Assembly (NCBI GenBank): GCA_027619145.1
Contig: JAQCGA010000132.1
Coordinates: 1 to 8,865, forward strand
DNA: 8,865 nt
Reading direction: 5' to 3'
Source: a bacterium
Lineage (GTDB): Bacteria; Latescibacterota; UBA2968; GCA-2709665
The translations under genes and the position numbers were made by a program. This document shows, piece by piece, positions 1 through 6,871 of this stretch. Each line of letters begins with the position of its first letter. Within the stretch, counting starts at the first letter, position 1. A model generated the notes under the pieces. It did no database searches. It was given only the letters and a program-made list of their open reading frames with translations, and was not told the DNA's origin.

Positions 1-771
<771 letters not shown>

Positions 772-854
772 CAATGGAGGCTCAGGCCCGGAATTCAGCT
801 ATGGATCGAAGGGGTGAAAAATCTCTTGCCGGTTCCCGTTGAGCCAAAAAAAAC

Positions 855-883
855 TTGACGAAAAAACGAAAAATCGCTACTCT
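855..883 (+). promoter_or_regulatory. Candidate promoter for the trpS leader transcript
   Basis: TTGACG (855-860) is followed after exactly 17 bp by TACTCT (878-883). The -35 is good and the -10 is weak (3 of 6 to TATAAT), though it sits in an AT-rich stretch. It lies 83 bp beyond the hemB stop and would start RNA near position 890, just ahead of the Trp-rich short ORF. The fit is inferred from spacing and location only; hemB read-through could also supply the leader RNA. Confidence 0.45.
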
Positions 884-922
884 TATGGCAAGAAAAGAGC
901 ATGATCGAAAGAGTTTTGTAAA

Positions 923-1015
923 ATGAGGATTACCGTGAAAATGAACCGCGTACATTTTGTAAAGGGCTGGCGGTGGTGCGAATCTATTCGTACCGGCTGG
1001 CTCCATGTGCGCTGA
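923..1015 (+). CDS. Putative Trp-rich leader peptide upstream of trpS
   Basis: This short ORF of 30 codons ends with TGA at 1013-1015. It contains three Trp codons, at 968-970, 974-976 and 998-1000 (segment KGWRWCE, then TGWLHVR). Three Trp in 30 residues is far above the usual one to two percent. In-frame starts are ATG 923, GTG 935 and ATG 941. GAGGA at 925-929 lies 5 nt before GTG 935 and 11 nt before ATG 941, so a 26- or 24-residue peptide is more likely than the longest form. The ORF sits between a candidate promoter and an intrinsic terminator directly ahead of trpS. By analogy with trpL and with pheM of E. coli pheST, its translation rather than its product would be the functional part: ribosomes stalling at Trp codons would sense uncharged tRNA-Trp. 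There is no known homologue that I recognise; the call rests on position and composition. Confidence 0.6.
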   Translation: MRITVKMNRVHFVKGWRWCESIRTGWLHVR

Positions 1016-1060
1016 TTCAAATGTAAACAAGCGCTGAGAGATCCATACAACCCCCGCCGG
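967..1060 (+). promoter_or_regulatory. Candidate attenuator switch: 1:2 hairpin and antiterminator pairings
   Basis: Two alternative RNA pairings can be drawn. Arm 1:2 is GGTGCGAA (975-982) with TTCGTACC (987-994): eight pairs including one G-U, with a 4-nt loop. Its 5' arm begins inside the second Trp codon. Arm 2:3 is CCGGC-U-GG (993-1000) with CCGCCGG (1054-1060): seven G-C pairs with a one-base bulge, which would disrupt the 5' arm of the terminator. A second possible antiterminator pairs 967-976 with 1051-1060 (nine of ten, one of them G-U). Stalling at the Trp codons 968 or 974 would cover arm 1 and leave arm 2 free for arm 3. Normal translation to the stop at 1013 would cover arm 2 and let the terminator form. 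Arms 1:2 and 2:3 overlap by only two bases, so the switch may be less clean than in the E. coli trp operon. Pairings were found by eye, without energies. Confidence 0.5.
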
Positions 1061-1084
1061 CCCAATTCGGCGGGGGTTTCTTTT
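1049..1084 (+). terminator. Intrinsic terminator in the trpS leader
   Basis: A perfect 11-bp stem AACCCCCGCCG (1049-1059) / CGGCGGGGGTT (1068-1078) with an 8-nt loop is followed by TTTCTTTT ending at 1084. This is a textbook rho-independent terminator. It stands 12 nt upstream of the trpS ATG and abuts the Shine-Dalgarno GGAGGA (1085-1090). A terminator so close to a start codon, behind a leader ORF, suggests conditional read-through rather than simple termination of hemB. The same stem could also insulate trpS from hemB if another promoter existed, but no room is left for one. Confidence 0.88.
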
Positions 1085-1096
1085 GGAGGATGGACG

Positions 1097-2167
1097 ATGG
1101 GTGAGCGGAAACGGATTTTGACGGGTGACCGTCCCACGGGGCGGATGCACCTGGGCCATTATGTGGGGTCGTTACAAAATAGAGTGCGCCTCCAGGATGA
1201 ATACGAATGTTTTTTTCTGGTGGCCGATCTGCATATGCTGACAACGAAACCTCAGAAGGAGCATATTGAGGCGCTGCGAGAGAATGTGCACGAGATGGTG
1301 CTGGATTATCTGGCGGTAGGTGTGGATCCAGCCAAGTCAACAATTTACCTGCAGTCTGCGGTACATGCAGTGTACGAGATGAATTTGTTTTTTGGAATGC
1401 TGGTTACGCTGCCCCGGGTGGCGCGATTGCCCAGTATTAAAGATATGGCGCGTGCGGCTCAAATGGATGACGAAGCGATTCCATTCGGGCTGGTGGGATA
1501 CCCGGTGTTGCAGGCGGCGGACATTTTGACGCCACGGGCTCATCTGGTGCCGGTGGGTAAAGATAACGAGGCGCACGTGGAAGTAACGCGGGAGATTGCG
1601 AGGCGGTTTAATCATTATTATGGCGAGGTGTTTCCCATTCCGGAAGCGCTGATTGGCGATGTGCCTTCGCTGGTGGGCACAGACGGACAGGCGAAGATGA
1701 GCAAGAGTCTGGACAATGCGATTTATTTGTCCGACGATGCGAAGGCGGTAGAAAAAAAGGTGAGGGGAATGTTTACGGACCCCAACCGGGTACGGGCGGA
1801 TATTCCGGGACGTGTGGAGGGGAATCCGGTGTTTATTTATCACGATATCTTTAATCCGAACCGGGAAGAAGTGGAGGACCTGAAGGCCAGGTACCTGGAA
1901 GGTAAGGTGGGGGATGTGGAGGTGAAGACGAAGCTGGCGGTGGCGATTAATGGATTTCTGGATCCGATTCGCGAGCGGCGTGAGAAGTTTGCGCAGGACA
2001 AGGGGTTTGTGGAGCAGGTGCTGTATGAAGGAACATTGCGGATGCAGGAGGTTGCGGGAGAAACGCTGAAGGAGATGAAGAAGGCGATGGGGTTTGCGGG
2101 AATCTGGAACCGGATCTCTCGCCGCGCTCGGGAGCGGATGGAAAAAGAGAAAGATGGAAAAGGGTAA
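1097..2167 (+). CDS. trpS: Tryptophanyl-tRNA synthetase (TrpRS II-like)
   Basis: This cytoplasmic class I synthetase activates Trp with ATP and charges tRNA-Trp. Its 356 residues are a little over the usual 325-350. The HIGH-type motif is HLGH (residues 18-21) within [17 protein letters not shown], and KMSKS is exact at 200-204. The segment [10 protein letters not shown] (134-143) carries the Asp (142) matching the residue that reads the Trp indole NH in Bacillus TrpRS. The start at 1097 is supported by GGAGGA six bases upstream. The opening GDRPTGxMHLGH followed by [12 protein letters not shown], and later GRVEGNPVF, resemble Deinococcus TrpRS II more than Bacillus TrpS (GIQPSGxxTLGNYIGA). 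This is from memory, not an alignment. The last 25 or so residues are a strongly charged tail ([15 protein letters not shown]) beyond the usual end. The gene is probably controlled by the leader at 855-1084, and its stop codon lies inside the inverted repeat that follows. Confidence 0.97.
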   Translation: MGERKRILTGDRPTGRMHLGHYVGSLQNRVRLQDEYECFFLVADLHMLTTKPQKEHIEALRENVHEMVLDYLAVGVDPAKSTIYLQSAVHAVYEMNLFFGMLVTLPRVARLPSIKDMARAAQMDDEAIPFGLVGYPVLQAADILTPRAHLVPVGKDNEAHVEVTREIARRFNHYYGEVFPIPEALIGDVPSLVGTDGQAKMSKSLDNAIYLSDDAKAVEKKVRGMFTDPNRVRADIPGRVEGNPVFIYHDIFNPNREEVEDLKARYLEGKVGDVEVKTKLAVAINGFLDPIRERREKFAQDKGFVEQVLYEGTLRMQEVAGETLKEMKKAMGFAGIWNRISRRARERMEKEKDGKG

Positions 2168-2225
2168 GAGGTAGCGCAAATGTTGCCCTGCCACCCCTTC
2201 GCCAGCGGGAGCTGGCTCTTACCCT
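2161..2225. repeat. 65-nt inverted-repeat element, likely bidirectional terminator
   Basis: AGGGTAAGAG (2161-2170) and CTCTTACCCT (2216-2225) are perfect 10-bp inverted repeats. Inside lies a second hairpin, GCCAGC-GGGA-GCTGGC (2201-2216), with a GNRA-type tetraloop. The left arm includes the TAA stop of trpS (2165-2167). On the minus strand the outer stem is followed by TTTTCC, a short U-run suitable for ending the acetyltransferase transcript; the plus-strand side has only mixed GTCTCTTTC. The element lies between convergent genes, so termination in both directions is the plain reading. Its compact nested form also resembles REP-type dispersed repeats, which only a genome-wide search could show. 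Confidence 0.65.
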
Positions 2226-2248
2226 GTCTCTTTCATGTCGGACTCATG

Positions 2249-2824
2249 TCAGCGGTCTGAGAGGCCGAGTTGGTCGAAGATTGTTTCCCAGCGTTCGGGG
2301 TGGCTTTCGTGGGTGTTGAGCGGCTGGAAGCCGGCGGTGAGATAACTTTTGACAGCCGGTAACCGCCAGTCATCTGTGAGCAGGTGGGATTTCTGGTAGC
2401 CGAGGGTTTTGAGGCGGTGGAGGACGGCGGCGTTGACAAGGTGGCCCAGGCGTTTGCCCCGATGGGTTTCCAGGGCGGCTACCATGTGGACTTCGCCTAT
2501 TACACGCTGGCCCAGATCTTTGTTCCAGGCGCAGGCGCTGGCAACGGGTTCCTCCTGAAAGGTGGCAAAGAAGAGGCTTTCTGCGTGGAAACGGGGGTCC
2601 TGGATGAGTTTTTCACGACATGTTTCCGGTGTCCAATCCCGTCCGACATTGCCTTCCATAATGGCGCACCAGGCGGCTTCGTCGCCTGGACGATAGGTGC
2701 GTAGCTGGTAGCCATCCGGGACGGTGATTTCTGGCAGGTTGTCCAGGTTATCCCGCAGCATTTCAAGCTGGGGCAGGGGCTTAGGCGTGTTTTTTTTGAA
2801 GAATCGACCGAGGAATTTGGACAT
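2249..2824 (-). CDS. GNAT-family N-acetyltransferase
   Basis: This protein of 191 residues probably transfers an acyl group from acetyl-CoA to an unknown amine substrate. After a basic N-terminus (MSKFLGRFFKK) the GNAT fold is recognisable at about residues 35-170. Motif A is GEVHMVAALETHRGKRLGHLV (about 110-130), with RGKRLG in place of the canonical R/Q-x-x-G-x-G/A pyrophosphate loop. Motif B follows in HLLTDDWRLPAVKSYLTAGFQP (about 147-168), a typical N-x-x-A-x-x-x-Y-x-x-x-G-F-like segment with the Tyr kept. The frame is open further upstream, but the ATG at 2824-2822 is preferred because AGGA lies a few bases ahead and longer versions run into the glycosyltransferase gene. It begins 13 nt after that gene's stop and is probably co-transcribed with it, suggesting a shared role in sugar or surface modification. 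The substrate cannot be told from the sequence. Confidence 0.85.
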   Translation of the reverse strand: MSKFLGRFFKKNTPKPLPQLEMLRDNLDNLPEITVPDGYQLRTYRPGDEAAWCAIMEGNVGRDWTPETCREKLIQDPRFHAESLFFATFQEEPVASACAWNKDLGQRVIGEVHMVAALETHRGKRLGHLVNAAVLHRLKTLGYQKSHLLTDDWRLPAVKSYLTAGFQPLNTHESHPERWETIFDQLGLSDR

Positions 2825-2837
2825 GAAATATCCTACT

Positions 2838-3869
2838 TTACGCAGTGCAGATAAAATGGAGGCCTTCCACCATTGCCATGTTGGAAAGGCGCGTTCGAAT
2901 GAGATCGCGGGCACCCCGAGAGGGTACGGCGGCCAGGATGAGGGGTTTCCCGGCGGATTGCCAGGTTTTTGGCAGTTCTTCGGGTGAGATGATGGGTGCC
3001 CCTCGGCGGGTGTTGCCAATCTTTTTTGGATCGATCGCTAGAAAGGCCAGGATGTGGACGCCTTCGCGCTGGAGATGTTTGGAGAGCCGCCGGCCCATTT
3101 GTCCGGAACCCCAGATCATGGTTTCAGGCCGGTGGGCAAGGGGGCCCAGGCGGAGGTAATGGGCTTTGGTCCGCAAGAAGTTTTCTACGGAGTAGCGACT
3201 GTCTTGCCGGGTGAGCCGGGTTTCACCTTCGCGCCAGAAGAGCAGGATGCGCGGAATTTTTGCAAAACGTTCTCCGGCCAGATGGAGCCGGAGCCAGAGG
3301 TCATAATCTTCTGGCCAGCCAAGATCCTGGTAGCCTCCTGCTGCCTGCAGGGTTTCCCGGCGGATCATGACGGAGGGGTGCACGAGTGGACTTTCTATAT
3401 AGATGTCCCGAGCAATGTCTTCGGGCGTGGTCAGGCTGTTGAGCCAGGATTCATATACGCGGAAGCCTTCGGCTACGCCTGAAACGGGGAAGCATCGAAT
3501 GTGGGATCCAACGGCGGCGATGTCGGGGTGTTGCTGCAGGTATTCTTGCTGGAGACCCAGGCGATCCGGATGGGCGATGTCGTCTGCATCCATTCGGGCA
3601 ATCAATGAACCTCGAGCCTGCTGGAGGCCAGTGTTGAGCGTCTGGACCAGGCCCTGTCTGCCTGGAAAAAGCGGGCGGATACGAGCATCGCGTGCGGCAA
3701 ATTGTTGAAGCAGGTTCGCTGAGCCGTCCTGGGAGCCGTCGTCTGTGGCGATGAGTTCGAAGTCGGTGAAACGTTGCCGAAGCAGGCTGTTGATGGCCTG
3801 AGATAATGTGGCACCTGCGTTGTAGATGGGCAAGAGGATGGAGACGGACGGGGCCTGCAAAGATGGCAT
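2838..3869 (-). CDS. Family 2 glycosyltransferase with C-terminal Rossmann-like domain
   Basis: This protein of 343 residues has a GT-A fold at about 8-230: SVSILLPIYN (9-17 region), DDGS (43-46), the metal-binding DxD as MDADD (94-97), and the acceptor-side motif WPEDYD (185-190). Such enzymes transfer a sugar from a nucleotide-sugar donor to glycan, lipid or protein acceptors on the cytoplasmic face of the membrane. No membrane segment is evident. From about 250 a second domain opens with MIWGSGQMGRRL, a glycine-rich nucleotide-binding-type loop, followed by AFLAIDPKKIGNTRRGAPIISPEELP, like the N-terminal Rossmann unit of PglD-type sugar acyltransferases. The frame extends to an ATG at 3950, but that ATG overlaps the -10 box of the gene's own promoter, so the ATG at 3869 (MPSLQ) is chosen. 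It has GGA nine bases upstream and leaves the usual short lead into the first strand. The donor and acceptor are unknown. Confidence 0.9.
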   Translation of the reverse strand: MPSLQAPSVSILLPIYNAGATLSQAINSLLRQRFTDFELIATDDGSQDGSANLLQQFAARDARIRPLFPGRQGLVQTLNTGLQQARGSLIARMDADDIAHPDRLGLQQEYLQQHPDIAAVGSHIRCFPVSGVAEGFRVYESWLNSLTTPEDIARDIYIESPLVHPSVMIRRETLQAAGGYQDLGWPEDYDLWLRLHLAGERFAKIPRILLFWREGETRLTRQDSRYSVENFLRTKAHYLRLGPLAHRPETMIWGSGQMGRRLSKHLQREGVHILAFLAIDPKKIGNTRRGAPIISPEELPKTWQSAGKPLILAAVPSRGARDLIRTRLSNMAMVEGLHFICTA

Positions 3870-3948
3870 GCCGGATCCAGCAGAAGGGATTATTTGAAAA
3901 GGAGCAGGTGTCGGGTCTGGCACCAGAAAAATTACACTGAACGCACCC

Positions 3949-3976
3949 ATAATACGATTTCGGATGACAATGTCAA
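3949..3976 (-). promoter_or_regulatory. Promoter for the glycosyltransferase-acetyltransferase pair
   Basis: Read on the minus strand, TTGACA (3976-3971) and TATTAT (3954-3949) are separated by 16 bp. The -35 is a perfect match and the -10 matches 5 of 6. RNA would begin near 3942, giving a leader of about 70 nt to the chosen start at 3869. The -10 contains the T and A of the more distal ATG at 3950-3948, so that ATG cannot be translated from this promoter. The -35 sits in a short palindrome, TGACA-a-TGTCA (3965-3975). Confidence 0.75.
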
Positions 3977-3984
3977 GCGATTAA

Positions 3985-4028
3985 AAAAGTCTGATAAAGT
4001 GCCGACTTTTGATCTTGACTTTTGTCAT
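3985..4028. promoter_or_regulatory. Inverted and direct repeats between divergent promoters (possible operator)
   Basis: AAAAGTC (3985-3991) and GACTTTT (4004-4010) form a 7-bp inverted repeat with 12 bp between. GACTTTTG occurs at 4004-4011 and again at 4017-4024, 13 bp apart, the second overlapping the nuo -35. TTGAC-TTTT-GTCAT (4015-4028) is a further short dyad. The placement would suit a regulator serving both promoters. No known consensus matches closely, and part of the pattern comes from the -35 hexamers themselves. Confidence 0.25.
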
Positions 4029-4043
4029 AGCTTGTAATATACT
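4015..4043 (+). promoter_or_regulatory. Promoter of the nuo operon
   Basis: TTGACT (4015-4020), a 17-bp spacer and TATACT (4038-4043) each match the sigma70 consensus in 5 of 6 positions. The expected RNA start is near 4050. That leaves a leader of about 130 nt before the preferred nuoA start. No other strong promoter was seen further down the operon. Confidence 0.8.
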
Positions 4044-4183
4044 ATCACCTTTGAACGAAGTTTTTACTGATGGGCGCCGGGGGTTTTGCCTGGAAGGTTT
4101 GGATGTGGGCGGACAACGGCGCATTCCGGCGCATTTTTAGTTGTCGGGTAACCGCCTGCGTGGATGGGGGGCTGCGGAAAGCG

Positions 4184-4549
4184 ATGTTGATCGACTATCT
4201 GCCGATTGTGATTCTGATGGTAGTTGCTGCCGGTTTTGCTGCCGTCAATCTCACCGTAACACATTTGTTTGGGCCGCGTCGTCCCAATCCCGTGAAGTTG
4301 TCGCCCTACGAATCCGGCGTTCCTCCGGTAGGCGATGCGCGGTTACGCGTGTCGGTAAAGTTTTACCTGGTGGCAATGCTTTTTATTATTTTTGACATTG
4401 AAGTTGTCTTTCTGTACCCCTGGGCTGTTGTCTTTCGAGAACTGCTGGCTCAGGGGAGTTTTATTTTTACTGAAATGGTCGTTTTTCTGGGTGTTCTTAT
4501 GTTGGGTTTGCTTTATGTTTGGCGGAAGGGAGGCCTGGAATGGGATTAG
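4184..4549 (+). CDS. nuoA: NADH-quinone oxidoreductase subunit A
   Basis: NuoA is a small membrane subunit of complex I near the quinone chamber and the junction with the peripheral arm. The 121 residues fit the family length. Three membrane segments lie at about 4-27, 60-84 and 93-113. The conserved loop [15 protein letters not shown] (about 34-48) and [21 protein letters not shown] (60-80), with the acidic DIE, are diagnostic. The frame is open back to an ATG at 4070, which would add 38 residues rich in Trp and Arg. ATG 4184 is preferred because it gives the normal N-terminus, starting straight into the first membrane helix ([11 protein letters not shown]). The ribosome site there is weak (GGAAAG very close to the start), so this choice rests on the family. 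It is the first gene of the operon and its end overlaps nuoB by 10 nt. Confidence 0.93.
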   Translation: MLIDYLPIVILMVVAAGFAAVNLTVTHLFGPRRPNPVKLSPYESGVPPVGDARLRVSVKFYLVAMLFIIFDIEVVFLYPWAVVFRELLAQGSFIFTEMVVFLGVLMLGLLYVWRKGGLEWD

Positions 4550-5025
4550 AGACTGGCCTGGGTGATAGTGTGATGACCACCACCCTAAGCCGTATAATCA
4601 ACTGGGCCCGCAAAAGTTCCTTGTGGCCTATGCCATTTGGTACGGCCTGTTGTGCCATTGAGATGATGGCGACACTTTCGGGGCGTTATGATATGGCTCG
4701 TTTTGGCGCGGAGGCCGTTCGTTTTTCGCCGCGCCAGTCCGATTTGCTGATTGTTTCTGGTCGAATTTCAATTAAGATGATGCCGGTTCTGAAAAAGATT
4801 TACGACCAGATGCCTGATCCCAAGTGGGTGATTTCGATGGGTGCGTGTGCTTCTTCGGGCGGCGTATTCAATACGTATACGCTGGTTCAGGGCGTAGACC
4901 AGTTCTTGCCAGTAGACGTGTATGTGCCAGGATGCCCGCCGCGTCCCGAAGACCTGCTCTATGCGCTGATGAAAGTTCAGGACAAGATTGACCGGGAACG
5001 CCCCACGCAGGCTGTAACTAGCTGA
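4540..5025 (+). CDS. nuoB: NADH-quinone oxidoreductase subunit B
   Basis: NuoB carries the terminal [4Fe-4S] cluster N2, which passes electrons to quinone at the interface with NuoD. The 161 residues fit the family. All four cluster ligands are present: the adjacent pair C37-C38 in [11 protein letters not shown]103 in MGACASSGG and C132 in [35 protein letters not shown] (about 49-74) is the usual core stretch. The ATG at 4540 is chosen over TTG 4519 because GGGAGG (4528-4533) lies six bases upstream. It starts inside nuoA and is therefore probably translationally coupled to it. Confidence 0.97.
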   Translation: MGLETGLGDSVMTTTLSRIINWARKSSLWPMPFGTACCAIEMMATLSGRYDMARFGAEAVRFSPRQSDLLIVSGRISIKMMPVLKKIYDQMPDPKWVISMGACASSGGVFNTYTLVQGVDQFLPVDVYVPGCPPRPEDLLYALMKVQDKIDRERPTQAVTS

Positions 5026-5063
5026 TGTTCGGTTTCTAAAACTTATTTTTAAAGTTTATAGAT

Positions 5064-6845
5064 ATGGCAGAAGAACAAAAAAATCAAGGCACACAGGTCG
5101 CCGAAGTAGAGCCGGAAGCGACGCATCCAACTGCGGAGAAGCTGAAAGAGCGTTTCGCAGATGAGATCGTGGAAGTGGTAGAATTCTGCGATCAGTGGAC
5201 GGCTGTGTGTAAAAAAGACCGGATCATTGAGATTTTAACGTTTCTGCGAGATGAACCAGGTCTGGCGTACGATCGGATTACCGATTTGACGGCGGTGGAC
5301 TATTCCGAATATATGGGGCAGACACCTGCTGCGCGGTTTCATGTGGTATATAACTTATATTCTCACCCGAACAACCAGCGGTTTCGAGTGCATGCGCAGG
5401 TGGATGAGGAAGATTGCTGTATTGCTTCTGCATATCCGGTGTGGAAGGGTTCGGAGTGGCCAGAACGGGAAGTATTTGATATGTTCGGCATCCGGTTTGA
5501 AGGACATCCTGACCTGCGGCGCGTATTGATGCCGGTGAATTTTAAGTACCACCCGCTCCGTAAGGATTATCCGCTACACGGCCGGGGAGAACGGGATGTC
5601 ATTGCACCGGAAGATCCGGGGTTTGTAGGCAACCCGTTTGCCGGGATGGAAGAGCACGGAGAAGATCCCATTGCTTCGGAACGAATGATTCTGAACCTGG
5701 GGCCGCAACATCCGGCAACCCACGGTACACTGCGATTGACGCTGGAGTTGGATGGCGAGAAGATTGTGCGGTGTATTCCGGACATTGGATATTTGCACAC
5801 AGGTTTTGAAAAACTGGGCGAGCACCATACCTACAACCAGTGGGTGACGGTGACGGACCGGATGAACTATCTTTCTCCATTGAGCAACAATATTGGGTAT
5901 TCGATGGCGGTGGAGAAATTGATGGGGCTAGAGGTTCCGGCGCGTGCGCAGTATATTCGCGTCATTCTGGCGGAGTTGTCTCGGGTTGCGGATCATATGG
6001 TGTGGCTGGGCACCCACGCGCTGGATATTGGCGCAATGACGGTATTTTTGTATACCTTTGAGCAGCGAGAGCGGCTGTACAATATTTTCGAAGCGGTTAC
6101 GGGTGCTCGTTTGACGACCAGTTATACGCGTATTGGCGGGCTGGGCTGGGATGTGCCGGAAAATTTTCATCAGATTGTGACGGAGTTTACCGGGCAATTC
6201 CCGGCTGCCATTGATGAAGTGGACCAGCTTCTTACGCGGAACCGGATCTGGATTGACCGGACGAAAGGGATTGGCGTTATTTCGGCGGCAGATGCGATTG
6301 CGTGGAATTTGACCGGGCCGATGTTACGGGGGTCCGGGGTGCCGTACGATTTGCGAAAAGACGAGCCCTATCTGTGTTATGAGGATTTCGATTTCGAAAT
6401 TCCCGTGGGCGAGAAGGGCGATGTGTACGACCGGTACCTGGTTCGGATGGAAGAGTTGAGCCAGAGCATACGGATTATCGAGCAGGCCGTGAATAACCTG
6501 CCCGAGGGCAAGGTGAAAGTGGACGATGGGAAAGTGATTCTGCCGGAGAAGGACCAGGTGTATTCCGGAATGGAGTCATTGATCCACCATTTTAAAGTGA
6601 CTATGGATCACCACGGAATTGTTCCACCTCCGGGTGATGCGTACGTGGCTACCGAGGCACCCAACGGCGAGCTGGGTTTTTATGTAGTAAGCGATGGCAG
6701 TGGGCACGCGTACCGGTTGCGGGTGCGTCCGCCTTCTTTTATGAATTACCAGTGTTTTCGTGAAATGGTAGATGGGCATATGGTAGCGGATGCGGTGGCG
6801 ATCCTGGGTAGTATGAACGTGATTGCTGGAGAACTGGACCGGTAG
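5064..6845 (+). CDS. nuoCD: NADH-quinone oxidoreductase fused subunits C and D
   Basis: One continuous protein of 593 residues joins the 30-kDa and 49-kDa subunits of the peripheral arm. The NuoC part spans about 22-176 and ends with its signature WPEREVFDMFGIRFEGHPDLRR (132-153). A linker of about 28 residues (about 177-205) leads into NuoD (about 206-593). NuoD opens with LNLGPQHPATHGTLR; H220 and Y269 (TDRMNYL) correspond to His38 and Tyr87 of Thermus Nqo4, the quinone head-group ligands, with the same 49-residue spacing. The C-terminus GSMNVIAGELDR is typical. There is no internal stop or frameshift. The first 20 or so residues are an acidic, probably disordered extension. The gene starts 38 nt after nuoB in an AT-rich stretch with no Shine-Dalgarno, unlike nuoB and trpS. 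Fused CD is best known from enterobacteria and is scattered elsewhere. Confidence 0.97.
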   Translation: MAEEQKNQGTQVAEVEPEATHPTAEKLKERFADEIVEVVEFCDQWTAVCKKDRIIEILTFLRDEPGLAYDRITDLTAVDYSEYMGQTPAARFHVVYNLYSHPNNQRFRVHAQVDEEDCCIASAYPVWKGSEWPEREVFDMFGIRFEGHPDLRRVLMPVNFKYHPLRKDYPLHGRGERDVIAPEDPGFVGNPFAGMEEHGEDPIASERMILNLGPQHPATHGTLRLTLELDGEKIVRCIPDIGYLHTGFEKLGEHHTYNQWVTVTDRMNYLSPLSNNIGYSMAVEKLMGLEVPARAQYIRVILAELSRVADHMVWLGTHALDIGAMTVFLYTFEQRERLYNIFEAVTGARLTTSYTRIGGLGWDVPENFHQIVTEFTGQFPAAIDEVDQLLTRNRIWIDRTKGIGVISAADAIAWNLTGPMLRGSGVPYDLRKDEPYLCYEDFDFEIPVGEKGDVYDRYLVRMEELSQSIRIIEQAVNNLPEGKVKVDDGKVILPEKDQVYSGMESLIHHFKVTMDHHGIVPPPGDAYVATEAPNGELGFYVVSDGSGHAYRLRVRPPSFMNYQCFREMVDGHMVADAVAILGSMNVIAGELDR

Positions 6846-6871
6846 GATTTTACTTTTGACGGAAATTGGGC

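Noticed and set aside
774..842. Small ORF of 22 codons starting just after hemB
   Set aside because: No Shine-Dalgarno, no unusual composition, and it ends before the candidate promoter. Nothing supports translation.
779..844. GGCTCA (779-784) / TGAGCC (839-844) as a hemB terminator
   Set aside because: Only 6 bp with a loop of 54 nt, and on the plus strand it is followed by A residues rather than U.
880..1084. T-box riboswitch upstream of trpS
   Set aside because: The conserved T-box sequence (AGGGTGG-ACCGCG type) is absent and the leader instead contains a Trp-rich ORF.
1337..2194. Long minus-strand ORF (285 codons) opposite trpS
   Set aside because: Rich in His, Arg and Gln with no recognisable motif. 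It is the antisense of a clear trpS gene with intact catalytic motifs.
2384..2704. Plus-strand ORF opposite the acetyltransferase
   Set aside because: The minus-strand frame shows GNAT motifs and a ribosome site; the plus-strand frame shows neither.
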